Numbered from the stretch's first letter, positions 1 through 10,640 are shown. The stretch is DNA of 64,000 bases from Omphiscola glabra (GCA_964017045.1 OZ024794.1:6546329-6610328), one strand, 5' to 3'. Notes: generated by a model from the sequence alone, not told the origin. Numbers and translations are program-made.

Positions 1-1771
1 AAAACACTGGCGAGCAACGCACTGAGCAGCTGAAAACAACAACAGAGCTCACTTATATAATACCTTAAATAAAAGGAACGCCTGCTTTAATGATGATTTC
101 TGCAACCATCTTAATTCCATTGTCTGACTTTTTTAGTACTGGCAAAAAATATCAATGCCTTGAATTTATCTAAATTTAATAACTGAGCAATCCATCACAG
201 CTTACAATTAATTAACTACATAAGATAATGTTATGAAATGCATTAAAATTGCAATTCATCAATTTTTAAACCTCTGTTTAACTCTCCATGGAAGGACAGC
301 ATCAACACTGTAAGCAATTAGAAGGCAGACTAATTTTTAGCTCTGACATCTTTCAGGCCTTATTTTTAAACATCAATAATGTTAGACTGCAAACTGTCAA
401 CAAAGACAAAAGTGAATCCTCTGAATAGGGGAAACCATACATTCCAGATTCTAATCTTCAAGGTTTAAAAATTGCAAAAGAAAGGGCCATAAGAATTAAC
501 AGCATGGTGACAGATAATATACAATAGTACTATGTAGTAAAACTTTTCATTACATTTTGTTGAAAAACTGAAACCAATAAAACAGAAAAAAATCTATGCA
601 GATCATGAAAAATCTAATTGATCATTACACCCTGCTTAGAATGTTTAAAAAATTTAATTTGAAGAAAATAGAAAGCCATGCAATAAGAGACAGAGTTAAG
701 TTATGCATTTTACCTTCATATGTATACAAAATCTGCTCGCCATTCTTATTGTACAGACTGTACCTATTGTTTCGTTCCCATCCAAGGCAAACTGAAATTT
801 ATCAAAGCAGTTATAACTCATAATAGTTTTTATGCTCTAAATTTATCTTTGTAGGCTAAAGAGTTTCTGAAAACATTGACCTGCTGTATATCAAGTGACT
901 ATTGCTGAAGACATCACAAGGAAAAGATTGAGGTGAAAAGGTTAGACTCTTCAAAAATCCCCAGACAATCCCTTTCATGAAACCAATAGGAAAAAGTAAA
1001 GAGAGGAAGGCCAAAGAATACATGGAGACGCCAGCTAGAGGAAGACACACTAAGTATGGGATACACCTGAAAGCTATTGGAAAGGAAAGCACATGACCCA
1101 GATGAATGCAAAGCACACATAGACAGTCTAGGCCTCAGGCAGAGTAAAAGGCATGCGTAAGTAAGAGTAGGTTTATTGTTGGTCTTTGAAAGACCCTCCT
1201 AAACAATCACTTAGCTGGTGATCAAATAGTAATGGATAGCAACCAATAATCACAACCCATACAGTGTGAGTGATAGCTCACAAAATAAAAACATGACAAA
1301 CACTTCATGAAGACAGAGAAACCTGAGGGTCATAAAAAATGTTCAGATAACTGCCTCTTAGCTAACTTGACTAATGTCTTGGACCTATCTTGTTCAAATA
1401 GGCCCATAGAGGAAAATAGTTCAAGCCTGTCTATTTTAGAATATTCCAATAATCTATCATAAAGAAAAGATGAAAAATGCAATTTTAAAAAAATGGGTGT
1501 TAAGATTTTAATGAGGAATTTTTAACTTCTATTTACCTTCAACTACATCAAGGTGTTGAAGAATTTTGATTTCATCAATGGAATCCAAAATAGATGCAAG
1601 ACGTGGAAACTCATCAGCTTCCCACTGCCGGCACTGTGATTCTTGCAGATAGTTGACACTACTCTTACTGTTATTACTATCCTGTTTCTGTGACAGACCA
1701 TTTATTTGAGATTCTTGAGAAATTATTGCCTCTGTTGGCAATTGTTTTTTGCTGACAGTCAATTTTTCCAT
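1..1771 (-). CDS. PLSCR: Phospholipid scramblase family gene, 5' part (three exons, cut by the window edge)
   Basis: Scramblases are membrane-anchored proteins that move phospholipids between leaflets in a calcium-dependent way or, in some members, act in the nucleus. Coding exons read on the - strand: 1771-1537, 791-714 and 29-1 (incomplete). Phases agree: exon 1 leaves one base, exon 2 starts with two, and exon 2 again leaves one. About 114 residues are visible. After an 50-residue N-terminus rich in Q, S and N comes LASILDSIDEIKILQHLDVV, which aligns with the family segment before the first beta strands. Exon 2 gives WERNNRYSLYNKNGEQILYT and exon 3 a Cys-containing AAQCVARQCF, as in the family's cysteine-rich stretch. 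The ATG at 1771 is the first after an in-frame stop (TAA GCA TTA GGA ATG). The long proline-rich N-terminus of vertebrate PLSCR1 is absent. The calcium-binding segment and C-terminal membrane helix lie outside the window, so the paralogue cannot be named. Intron 1 (792-1536) carries a LINE relic. Confidence 0.82.
1002..1160 (+). pseudogene. LINE reverse-transcriptase C-terminal tail relic
   Basis: In the + frame starting at 1002 the sequence reads RGRPKNTWRRQLEEDTLSMG, then a stop, then an open stretch containing DECKAHIDSLGLRQSKRHA and a final TAA at 1158-1160. The GRPKNTWRR...LE pattern followed by a W/C-containing segment is the usual C-terminal tail of many invertebrate LINE reverse transcriptases. 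It has at least one in-frame stop and sits in scramblase intron 1 in antisense orientation. It is a dead fragment. The clade cannot be given from the tail alone. Confidence 0.7.
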
Positions 1772-2160
1772 TCCTAATGCTTATCATCCTTTGGCGGCTT
1801 TGGTAGATGGAAATTATCTTCTTTTGAATGAAAATAAAATTAACTAAAATAATTTTTTTGAAAGATAAAAAGAGTTATTGCAAGTTACACCAATAGTCAT
1901 ATCTATATAGATGACTAATAATTAATAATTTCTTTCCAAATACATTTACAAAAGTTAATTAAGTTCAGAAAGAAAAATTCTTTATACTAGACTGGTAGAA
2001 TATATAATACACCATTTTATTTCTTAACAATAAATTGGTGGTAAATTTTAGGCCTTCTGCATATAGTTGACTAAAGTAGGCCTACACTTACAGTTACTGT
2101 GAATTGATTACATTGCATATAGTTAAATAGAACTAAATACTGTAACACATTTTTTAATCC
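1772..2160. other. AT-rich upstream flank of the scramblase gene
   Basis: No coding potential, structured repeat or clear core promoter element is visible here. It should contain the 5' UTR or upstream exon and the promoter of the scramblase gene. Non-coding first exons cannot be excluded. Confidence 0.4.
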
Positions 2161-2186
2161 TTTATATTAACTTCCCTTTTGTGTGT

Positions 2187-2335
2187 TTAGGGCAAAATCT
2201 TCGGATTGCTAATTGAACAACATCCCGCCAACCTATCTATCAAGCTGAAACTTCGCACATAGACTCATTGCTGATGACAACACATTCTATCATATTTTTA
2301 ACCCATCCCTCAATTAAAATAAAAGACCTTATAAT
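2187..2335 (+). repeat. Dispersed repeat family A, copy 1
   Basis: It contains ATCTTCGGATTGCTAATTGA followed by CATAGACTCATTGCTGATGA. The same landmarks in the same order occur at 4086-4212, and on the opposite strand at 4866-5105 and 24210-24505. The family has no reading frame. Its class (SINE, MITE or LINE 3' end) is unknown. Confidence 0.75.
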
Positions 2336-2643
2336 TGCGCTACATTAGATTCTTTTTAACAAAAATTATCACAAGTGCGTTTGATGTGTAATATTTTCTT
2401 TTGTTTTTTCTGAAATAGTTGTTTAAATAAATATGCGGTGTAAAAGCGGGTGGGACATTAAAATATTAATATAGTTCAGGGGAGTGAAAAATTGTGCGAT
2501 TGCAACCTGGGAGCGGGGGATCACTAGCTGGTATTGTTATAAAGTACATTACTTGTATGCACCAATGCATGTTTTATAAAATGTTTAGCCCCATCTCCAT
2601 TGCTCTATATTACATTTTATAAATGATTTATACACAAAACTAT

Positions 2644-2755
2644 GAATAGCATTTAGTATTTAGTTTAGTCTAAAACTCTTAAGTCTAAAGGGACCCTGGT
2701 CCGAATAGCGGCTATGCATACCCCGAGCCCTTTAGATTGAGACTAAATGCTATTC
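2644..2755. repeat. Inverted repeat, 14-bp arms
   Basis: GAATAGCATTTAGT at 2644-2657 is the reverse complement of ACTAAATGCTATTC at 2742-2755. The inner flanks also partly pair (TAAAGGGAC against CCCTTTA). It could be a small MITE or a foldback element. No target-site duplication could be assigned. Confidence 0.6.
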
Positions 2756-2989
2756 GAAAGTTATTTGTGGTAGTTTATTTTAGTTAAACTGAAATGAAGA
2801 AGTAAGTTTACAAACAAAGTCCATTTAATTATCTTTCATTTGATACCAAATATTGTCTTACAAACCCTACAATATTTTTTTAATAAACCCAACCTCTCAC
2901 TTCTGATACCCGGGTCAAATAGCCGCATTCGGCTAATTTGGAGAGATAGCACCGTGAATTCATTTGCGTGTTTATTGTTCCCATATCCC

Positions 2990-3076
2990 CTACGGTCAAA
3001 ACCCTGGTTCTGATAGTGATAGGGTCAAAACCCTGGTTAGGGATAGTGATAGGGTCAAAACCCTGGTTAGGGATAA
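2990..3076. repeat. Short tandem repeat, about 31-bp unit, about 2.5 copies
   Basis: GGGTCAAAACCCTGGTTAGG-type units are repeated back to back, each with ATAGTGAT between them. Confidence 0.75.
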
Positions 3077-3254
3077 AATTAAAATTAATTAGTTTAGGGT
3101 TGAGGTTAGGTTTAGGGATAGATCGTGTCAACCAAGAGTTCGGCCATAGTAAAAGACGCTGTGCTATCTCTCCAAATTTACCCCGCATTCAATTGTACAG
3201 TATACTGTTTCACTACTATTATTATAGACTATAGCCTATCAATATCATCTATGT

Positions 3255-3460
3255 CTATCATCATCATCATCAGGTCCCGTAGTCCTTCGACCGTTGGGGC
3301 GCCACAGATGACATGTACACTATTCTTCTCCATTCCTCTCTGTCTTCTGCCCAACGCATAGCATCGCCTAGTTGTAGTCCGGTCCATTCTTTGATATTAT
3401 CTTCCCATCTTTTTCTTTGTCTTCCTCTTCTTCTCCCTCCTCTAGTAGTGCCCTGCAAGA
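3255..3460 (-). pseudogene. LINE reverse-transcriptase C-terminal tail with trinucleotide tail
   Basis: On the - strand the sequence reads RRRGRQRKRWEDNIKEWTGL, then AEDREEWRRIVYMSSVAPQR and a stop. This is a very common C-terminal tail of invertebrate LINE endonuclease/reverse transcriptases. Just after the stop on the - strand comes a (TGATGA)n tail (+ strand ATC repeats at about 3257-3271), a typical LINE 3' terminus. It is 5'-truncated to about 200 bp and is the only part of the element present. Confidence 0.8.
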
Positions 3461-4085
3461 TCTCTTTGGCGAGCCCTTGTTTTCTATGTCTATACTACTC
3501 TATACTATACTTATAGCCTACACTCTACAGTACACACTACACAGACACAAGTAATTAAAGTAAATACTATAAATACTGGTCAACTTACGCTTTAATTTAG
3601 AATTTAGAGTTACTACTCTATACAACTAATTGGTAAGCTGACAAATTGAATTAATTTAGTGTCTTATTAATTTTTAAGCTCTAACGCTAAGTAATTAGGT
3701 CGGATATTAGTATTACAATTACGGTAATCCCTTATTTTAACTACACAGTATTTACAGTCAGTATCACATTTTATTACTACTCTACTCAGACGTCTACTCT
3801 TTTCAATTTCGCATTTTCATTTCCGGTTATCTTATATTTTTATATTTATGAAATTTACCCTGGACGTTTATTATTTTTTAAATGACCCGTGAAAATGACG
3901 TTAGCATCGACAATTTTCTGTGAATAAAGTGCGTAACGCGAAAATAATGTTATATAAGTAAAAAGAACCACCAAAAAAAAAACAACTTTTTATATAAATA
4001 TTAACTTCGCTTTTGTTGTGTGTTTAAATTTAAGCCCTTATGACTAGACTATGACTTATGAGCCTTATGCGCCTTATGACACAAT

Positions 4086-4212
4086 TATCTTCGGGTGGCT
4101 AATTGACCCATTTCCCGTCATCCATCGACTTCGAAATGAAACTTTGTACATAGACTCGTTGCCGGTGACAACACATTTTATCAAATTTTCAGCCCCAATC
4201 CCCAAATTTTTT
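4086..4212 (+). repeat. Dispersed repeat family A, copy 2
   Basis: It contains ATCTTCGGGTGGCTAATTGA, then CATAGACTCGTTGCCGGTGA, then a run of T. It has the same orientation as the copy at 2187-2335. Confidence 0.75.
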
Positions 4213-4244
4213 TTTTCGGTGTTAAGGGGTAAGATTAATGAATG

Positions 4245-4545
4245 ATTAATGATTTATCGCAGTAGACCAACTTCTCCTCTGTTCTTTCCCTCTTCTCTAT
4301 TTAATCTCTCACCCACTTATTCTCTGTCACAATTCTTTTGCTGCCCTCTTTGACACTATGTCTCAGCTTAGTGCTATATATTTTTTATACATTTTATTCT
4401 GGTTTTTTCTGTTGTTCGTTCGCTGACGAAGGCTTCCTGTCGACACGTTCGTTGTTGTTTTGTTGCGTTCGTTTTTTTTCAGTTTTAACCTTACTTTGTT
4501 TTACTTATTACCCTTTTTAATAACCTGATTGCAGTCTCTCTCTTA
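4245..4545 (+). mobile_element. Penelope-like element 3' end fragment
   Basis: It is similar throughout to the 3' UTR of the fuller Penelope-like element at 10350-10640. Shared landmarks in order are a CTTCTCCTCT block, CTTTTGCTGCCCTCTT, a CTGACGA hammerhead-like motif at 4423, CGACACGTTCGTTG and TTTTAACCTTACT. It ends at TAACCTGATTGCAGTCTC (about 4522-4540), the reverse complement of the core of the 49-bp satellite. No coding part is retained. Confidence 0.75.
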
Positions 4546-4805
4546 TTAAAGAAATATGATTTGTTCAATGGTTGTGTGTTTTGGTGTGCGGTGTGGAGAT
4601 TAATCGAGTAGACGTTATTACGTGCTTTGTATTTGTGACGTATTGGGTATGCAGTAAAAATTAAAAAAGAATTTGAAGGGGGAAATGAAGCAAATATGGA
4701 ACGTGTTTTCGCCATAAGTTTACCCATTTACATAACGCTTCTTAATAAATCATAACTCACATTAAATTACATAAATGCAAACAAAAATGCGTATTACGGC
4801 TGTAT
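4546..4805. other. AT-rich spacer without visible features
   Basis: No coding potential or repeat structure is recognised between the Penelope fragment and the next inverted repeat. Confidence 0.4.
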
Positions 4806-4912
4806 ACAAAAAACTTTGTTTTTAAAGGTTGTTTATTATCAAATCAATTCCCTTGGCCTGCTTTTGCGTCAGTCTAGTAATTAAACAACCCCTAAAACAA
4901 AGTTTTTCATAT
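4806..4912. repeat. Imperfect inverted repeat next to repeat family A
   Basis: AACTTTGTTTTTAAAGGTTG near 4810 is nearly the reverse complement of AACCCCTAAAACAAAGTT near 4890. The right arm is also the outer edge of the family A copy that follows, so the structure may be a partial second copy in opposite orientation. Confidence 0.55.
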
Positions 4913-5105
4913 AAATCATAATAAAATGTAATATCGAGCAATGGGGTGGGGCTGAAATTTTGATAGAATGAGTCTATATGCCAAGTTTCAGTTCGATAGG
5001 TTCACGGGAAGGGGATCAATTAGCCATCCGAAGATTTTGCCTGTGCACCACCCTGTCAGTCAGTCTGCCACATACAAAATCGAAGTTGATATAAAGGATT
5101 TCAAA
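4866..5105 (-). repeat. Dispersed repeat family A, copy 3
   Basis: It matches the copy at 24210-24505 across AATTAAACAACCC, TTTTTCATATAAATC, GGGGCTGAAATTTTGATAGA, AATTAGCCATCCGAAGATTT and ATATAAAGGATTT. This pair defines a unit of about 240-290 bp. Confidence 0.75.
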
Positions 5106-6059
5106 AAAAATAAATCATTATTATAAGTGTCTTTAAAAACACCAATTTTCTGCATGGAATTTGTTGAGAGAAAATCTGTTTGTATAGAGCAGGGGTCACC
5201 AAACTATGGCGCGCGGGCCGAATCCGGCGGTATTTGAACATACTTGATAAAACGTATGGAACACGAGGCGTTGTGATACAATTGAAATTTCAATATTATG
5301 TTCAGAATACTAGTAGATCTTGACACGTGCGGATACCTCATGGCTGATATGTGCCTTAATTTACAATTTTGAATTATTGTATCTAGATTTTCTTGTTTGT
5401 TTCAGACATGTTTACCCTCGAACTCTTAAAATCGTGCAATATCTTCTCAAAATCGTACAATACGATTAAGTAAATAAATAAACATGCAGTATGTAAAATG
5501 AATACAATAACTACTCGCATCGCAGTGCATTGTGGGATCGCATCGCAGTGCCTTGTGGGATCGCGTTAAGCTGACGTCAAAAGGGTTAACTACTAAAAGT
5601 AAATGACCGACGTTTAAAATACAATCTGCGGTCACTTTGTTTTGCAGAAGTGTATTTGCTATTGATTTTAATTTATATTGAGTGGACGTACGGATCACAG
5701 TCTAATACTGGTAAAAATAATGTTTCTGGTAAGATTTAACGTGGTTCAAACTTGAACTCAGATCAGCATAAAACAAGATGTATTTAAATAAGAATTAATT
5801 AACAAATGATGACAGATTTAAAAAACCTACCAAGTAACCTGAGGTTGTTGTTTTTAGGAAAAGCTGGTTTTAAAAAATATATAAATTAAGAATCAATTTC
5901 CATTAAACATATTCCTGCTAATATATTATAAAGTCTGATAACGACTACAAACTGGGTCGTAAATGGGTGAAAAGAAGAGGAGTGTTGGACATGGCATGGT
6001 TGGATATACATACGGCACGGGGACATTAAAAATCATAGTCGCCGCGGTTGGAACAAACA

Positions 6060-6790
6060 GCTCTTTGGCAAGTTCAGTTGTGCGGAGAACAGAAGAATTT
6101 GGAGAGAACATGACATAGTGCTACAGATACGTGATAGCGCTAGGAACTTGATGTGGTATTCTCTGGCACTGGATGAGTGTACAGTTCTCTCACAACTTCT
6201 CGTATTTATTTGTGGTGTCAATTTGGACTTTCAGATAACGGATGGGTTGGCATCCGTTTGCAGCATATATGGAACCACTTATGATTATGTCTGTGAGCAA
6301 ACATATCAAAACGGCTGGGTGGCCGAGTGGTCTAAACTGAGCAAATCTCAAGTTGATGGTCTGGAGTCCAATCCCCACCAAAGCCCAGTCAAGCCAACAC
6401 ACCACCAGCACCCCGGGTGGATGGGACTAGTTAACCTTGGACTGCAACTCATCTAAGAGAAGGAAACTCTGAATTCAAACCCGGAGATGGAGTCCCGATA
6501 GGCGGATAACATTGATACAATGAAACAAAACGGCAACTCCCGGGTGGATGGGACTCGTTAGCCTTGCACGGCAACTCATCTAAGAGAAGGCAAACTTTGT
6601 TTTCAAACAAGGAGCCAGATTGATCAATGAATTGATCGTGGGCCCTCAAACATAAGAAGAAGTATGTGAAGTCAACACATCGAACGAGAGGGATTGATGA
6701 ACATTTCAGAACAATGCTTTTGATTGGATGAAGCAATTCCAAACCAAGCATTGATGATATCTTGAAAGCCAAACGTCATCACAAATCTCA
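6060..6790 (+). pseudogene. hAT transposase remnants (interrupted by a SINE)
   Basis: The + frame from 6118 reads RDSARNLMWYSLALDECT, then QLLVFICGVNLDFQITD and LASVCSIYGTT. This resembles the LALDESTD...QLLIFIRG...LCSM.GTT segment of hAT transposases of the ZBED / GTF2IRD2-like type. Beyond the SINE, 6664-6780 reads THRTRGIDEHFRTMLLIG, a stop, then SIDDILKAKRHHKSQ. This resembles the C-terminal dimerisation tail (TDEHL..ILRIAT...). The middle third is missing. It lies within the hAT element with matching ends. Confidence 0.7.
6313..6662 (+). mobile_element. tRNA-derived SINE, inserted in the hAT element
   Basis: The head GGCTGGGTGGCCGAGTGG (6313-6330) contains a perfect pol III A box of tRNA-Ser/Leu type (TGGCCGAGTGG). 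A degenerate B box, AGTCCAATCC, follows about 35 bp later. The body has a 51-bp direct repeat (GGGTGGATGGGACT...CAACTCATCTAAGAGAAGG) at about 6413-6464 and 6540-6591. The tail GATCAATGAATTGATCGTGG followed by GCCCT and AGAAGAAG matches the 3' end of the LINE at 24520-27408. A related body fragment lies at 7615-7665. Confidence 0.7.
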
Positions 6791-7113
6791 GTTACCTTTT
6801 TTGCTGCTTATTTTTTGAGATTCGAATACTTGCGCACTATGTCTGATGTAACTATCTTTTTGCTAACGTCGAGTAATGTTAGTTTCTTTGCTAACTTTTT
6901 TTTAGTAAATTATAAATATATAGGTTGTCTTTGATTTTTTTTAATGCACGCCATTCAACCACGATTAACTTGGAATGTTAAACTTAGTTTTTCGTCATTT
7001 TTTCCCCAGAGCTTTCTTTCTGTCTTGCAAATATTGTACATAATGATTATCCGGCTCGCGCTCGTCATTTTGTCCCCATACTGGTCCGCAGTGAAAAAGT
7101 TTGGTGACCCCTG

Positions 7114-8056
7114 GTGTAGAGTGTAGGCCTAGATCTCGTATAAAATAAACACACGCTATTATATTATAATACTAATGGGTAGGCCTACTTGTTTTAATTT
7201 ATATAAGAAAAACAACAAAAATATATTATTTTCAAAATAGCTGTCACAGCCAATGACAACTCAAAAATGAAGAAAAAGATAAGATATCCTCTAAATTTGT
7301 TTTTAGTAGCCTAAGAGGCGAATTATATGGATCTTGCCATTTTATGAAAACGCATATATTATTTGCATGTGTTGATGTATTTGTATCATGAAACTCTTTT
7401 TTCCATCGTTACTCTCCACCCCATTTAATTTCTATAATATAAAAACTGCATAGAGAAGTAATTGGGGTTGGTGTCACCCGGTGCTGTAAACTTACGGCGT
7501 CACCCCATTCGGAATCCCCCCCCCCCTTTTCCCGGACCTGTATAAAAGGAAGGAGGGAAAAAAAAGAATCTGCGGTAACAGCGTTTAAATTAATTTTTAT
7601 TGATACAATTTTATTAACACTGAATTCAAACCAGGAGAGAGTCCGGTAGGCGGTATGAAATGGACTGGTACCAAGCTTCAACATACTACCGACTAACGGT
7701 GCACAACACACGCACGATTGGCATGATATCCCTTGTATGTTATCCAGGAGGATGGTGAGAGAGAGGTGATTTGCTGTTTAGGCAACCAACTTATCCAACT
7801 AAATAAAAATCCCAAGCACAGGCCTTGTGATTTCGTCGTGCAAAGTCTACATTATGACGGACGGATGCCATTTATAATAATAAAATCTTAACCTTCCTGG
7901 TCACCAACGGTGCAAACTATTTAACCTTCTTCACCTGATTCACCTTATCGATTTCAATTGACAAAATTGCTTAGACGAGAAAGTCTTTTCTGTTCGCCAA
8001 TAAAGTTTTCTTACAAATTTCAGTTTTGAAAAGCTCATCTCCTTGGGATACCGATC
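7114..8056. other. Intergenic stretch with a SINE-body fragment
   Basis: No host gene is visible. 7615-7665 (GAATTCAAACCAGGAGAG... GTAGGCGGTATGAAATGG region) resembles the body of the SINE at 6313-6662. A C-rich run lies at about 7517-7529. The last 300 bp before 8057 may be the 5' UTR of the Penelope-like element. Confidence 0.45.
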
Positions 8057-8481
8057 ATGAGAAATAATTGTAGGCTTATTCCGCTGAAACCATCCAGCGA
8101 TCGCTACCAACTACTTTCGGATTCCCATCGCTATTTTCGTTCCTTGAGACTTCAGTTTCACTTTGCTGGGAAAAGCACCGACCTCCCTGAGGATGAGTTA
8201 TTCCCGTTTCATAGAGAACGCAAATCCACTTGGACACCACCATCTAACCAATCTAAAGCTTTAGACCTATATACAAGGAGCATGGAACAAGAAATCAAGA
8301 ACCTCTCTTTGCATCAACTCCGTAAATCTAATCTTTCTAAAAGAGAATCACGTGCACTCTCTAAGCTACGCAGCCGTAAAGATATCGTCATCAAACCAGC
8401 TGACAAGGGTGGAGCTGTTGTTGTGTGGGACAACATCAAGGAGGCCCATAGACAACTAGAAGACAGCCAGTTGTACCAACC

Positions 8482-8661
8482 CATAGACACAGGGGCGTAG
8501 TGATGGGGGGCAAGGGGGCATCATGCCCCGGGCGCTACCCACAAAGGGGCGCCAAATGGTATATTTTACTATAATATTGTATGGTTTTCGAATAGGAGGG
8601 GGGCGCTAAAAAGGTATTGGGGGGCGCTAAAAGTTAAGCTCGCTACGCCACTGCATAGACA
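8482..8661. mobile_element. hAT-type MITE, 164 bp, with perfect 8-bp target-site duplication
   Basis: The element 8490-8653 begins CAGGGGCGTAG and ends CTACGCCACTG. It is flanked by CATAGACA at 8482-8489 and 8654-8661. It sits inside the Penelope-like element and puts a stop in it. Its length equals that of the related element at 58091-58254. It has no coding capacity, so it needs an hAT transposase in trans. Confidence 0.88.
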
Positions 8662-10537
8662 ACTAGAAGACAGCCAGCTCTACCAACCGAGGACCAACAA
8701 CCCTCTTACCAAACATAACAACATGGTAAAAGAGACTATCAAGAAAATGATTGCAGAATCGGCACTCCCCAAATCGGCCTCTGCCTTACACATCTTTGAT
8801 AGTGACCTCGGTAAGCCATGCTTCTACCTACTTCCCAAAATACACAAGTACGGTAACCCTGGCAGACTTATTGTCTCAGCATGCTCTTGCCCCACCGAAC
8901 ATATCTCGGAATTCCTTGATGGAGTCTTTCAACCAATCGTATCCTCACTGCCTACTTATATTAATGACACCAACCATGCTCTACAAACCTTCGAATCTTT
9001 CAGAATCCCACCTGAAAAGAAACATCATCTATTTCTTCTTGATGTATGTTCTTTATACACTTCTATCCCCCACACTGACGGTCTCTTAGCTCTCAAATTC
9101 TTTCTCGAGACTAAACCCCATCCTTCAATACCCACCAACACCCTCCTCCGATTGGCTGAACTGGTCCTTACCCTCAATTCGTTTGAGTTTGGTGACCAGT
9201 TCTTCGACCAAATCAGTGGTGTTGCTATGGGGACCAAAATGGGACCCAGCTATGCATGCTTGTTTATGGGACATTTCGAACACATGGTCGAAAGCAGCTA
9301 TACTGGACGTCTCCCCGAATTCTATAAAAGGTACATAGATGACGGTATAGGGGTCACCACCATGGAGAGAAGTGAACTTGACCTTTTCATTGACTTTGTA
9401 GGCTCCTTTCACCCCTCCATTAAATTCACATCTCTTATCACACTGACAGCCTTCTCACCTCCGCCTACTTTAAGCCTACTGACAGCCACATCTATCTACT
9501 CTACTCCTCCTCCCACCCTAAATCCTGTAAAGACTCTATTCTTTTTTCTCAATTGCTTGGTCTTCGTCGACTTTGTCAGTCGGAGGAGGACTTTTGGGAC
9601 AAAGCACTTGAGGTGATAGACTATTTCCGATGTAGGTCTTACCCGGAGACAGTACTTTCATCAGCCCTTCAAATGGTTAAGACGATTACCCGTGCTGATG
9701 CCTTCAGGCCTCGTCTGAGCGACAATGTTGACAGGACCAAACTTATCATCACTTATCACCCACACAATCTTATAGCTAAACGTGTTTTCCCTAAAAACCG
9801 TTCTATATTACTCGCAGACACAGAGACACGAGACATCTTCTCATCCCCGCCTCTCATTGTCTTCAGACGGGACAAAAATCTGAGAGACCTCCTTGTGCAC
9901 AGTCGTATAATGCTGCCCCCTCCCACTTCGGGACCAAGCCATGTGGCCGCAGCCGATGCAACACTTGCCCTTTTGTCTTCCAGACTCGAAACATACATTT
10001 CCCTAAGGGCAGTTTTCAGATACGCGGCGGTTTCCTTTGCACTAGCCGCAATGTTATCTACGCTATTGTTTGCACCCGCTGTCAGATGTCATACATTGTG
10101 GAGACAGGACGCCGACTCTCTGACCGGTGTACTGAACACCTCCGTAATATTACACAAGATAAGCAGTGTCCTGTCTCCAAACACTTCAATAGAGCCGACC
10201 ACCAGGGCAAGGCGGACTTTTCAATATGTGCGATTGTGGCCAGCAGTAACACACCCAGCCGGGTGAATTTGGAGCACAAGCTTTTTCTGACCTATGACAC
10301 CTTGTCCCCACATGGTATGAATGTCATGTCTCTATTCACTGTTTGAACCTGGCTCCTATCGCAGTGGACTCACTTCTCCTCTTGTCTTTCCCTCTTCCCT
10401 ATTTAAGAATTTAACCTTTCTCCCACTTACTTTCTGTCACTAATCTTTTGCTGCCCTCTTGGATACTACTTCTGAGCTAAGTGCTACATTAAATTTTTTT
10501 GATACATTTTTCAATTTTATTCGTTTTTCTGTGTTTG

Positions 10538-10570
10538 CTGATGAAGGCTTCCTGCCGACACGTTCGTTGT
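10538..10570 (+). ncRNA. Hammerhead-like core motif in Penelope 3' UTR (degenerate)
   Basis: CTGATGA is followed by GGC-TTCCT-GCC, which can form stem II, and then GACAC where the hammerhead core needs GAAA(C). Penelope-like elements are known to carry hammerhead ribozymes in their terminal repeats, so position and order fit. The third base of GAAA is changed, and I could not place a stem III or cleavage triplet with certainty. I do not claim activity. Confidence 0.4.
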
Positions 10571-10640
10571 TTTGTTGCGTTCCTTTTATCAGGTTTAACC
10601 TTACTGTGTTTTTCTAATTTCCCATTTAGTTACGAATTTT

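Larger units (their letters stand above)
5182..7121 (+). mobile_element. hAT transposon relic, 1.92 kb, with 8-bp target-site duplication
   Basis: The element runs 5190-7113. Its left end CAGGGGTCACCAAACT is the exact inverted repeat of its right end AGTTTGGTGACCCCTG. The flanks GTATAGAG (5182-5189) and GTGTAGAG (7114-7121) match at 7 of 8 positions, the length expected for hAT. The interior has hAT transposase remnants on the + strand and an inserted SINE, so it is inactive. A truncated copy of the MITE found at 36768-36922 lies near 5404-5490 and a 26-bp GCATCGCAGTG-containing duplication near 5515-5565. Confidence 0.85.
8057..10640 (+). mobile_element. Penelope-like retroelement (reverse transcriptase plus GIY-YIG endonuclease), frameshifted
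   Basis: The coding relic runs over three + frames. 8057-8487 is the N-terminal part, ending KDIVIKPADKGGAVVVW and a RQLEDSQLY segment. 8654-about 9435 (internal ATG at 8723) is the RT core, with LPKIHKYGNPGR-type fingers, a D-x-SLYTSIPH motif A (residues LLDVCSLYTSIPH), GVAMGTKMGPSYACL and the catalytic YIDD at 9332-9343. 9440-9915 is the thumb, and about 9920-10346 the linker PCGRSRCNTC and GIY-YIG domain (IYAIVCTRCQMSYIVETGRR). Breaks are a 164-bp MITE plus a 35-bp duplication at 8447-8689, a deletion and shift near 9440, and a one-base shift near 9910. The 3' UTR reaches about 10640 and has a CTGATGA hammerhead-like motif at 10538. RT plus C-terminal GIY-YIG is the defining layout of endonuclease-bearing Penelope elements. 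This copy cannot make its protein. Confidence 0.92.

Noticed and set aside
856..1120. Two membrane-like open frames on the - strand
   Set aside because: They are the opposite strand of a LINE tail and lie inside a scramblase intron.
6313..6385. tRNA-Ser or tRNA-Leu gene
   Set aside because: The A box is perfect, but the acceptor stem does not pair, the B box is degenerate and a SINE body follows.
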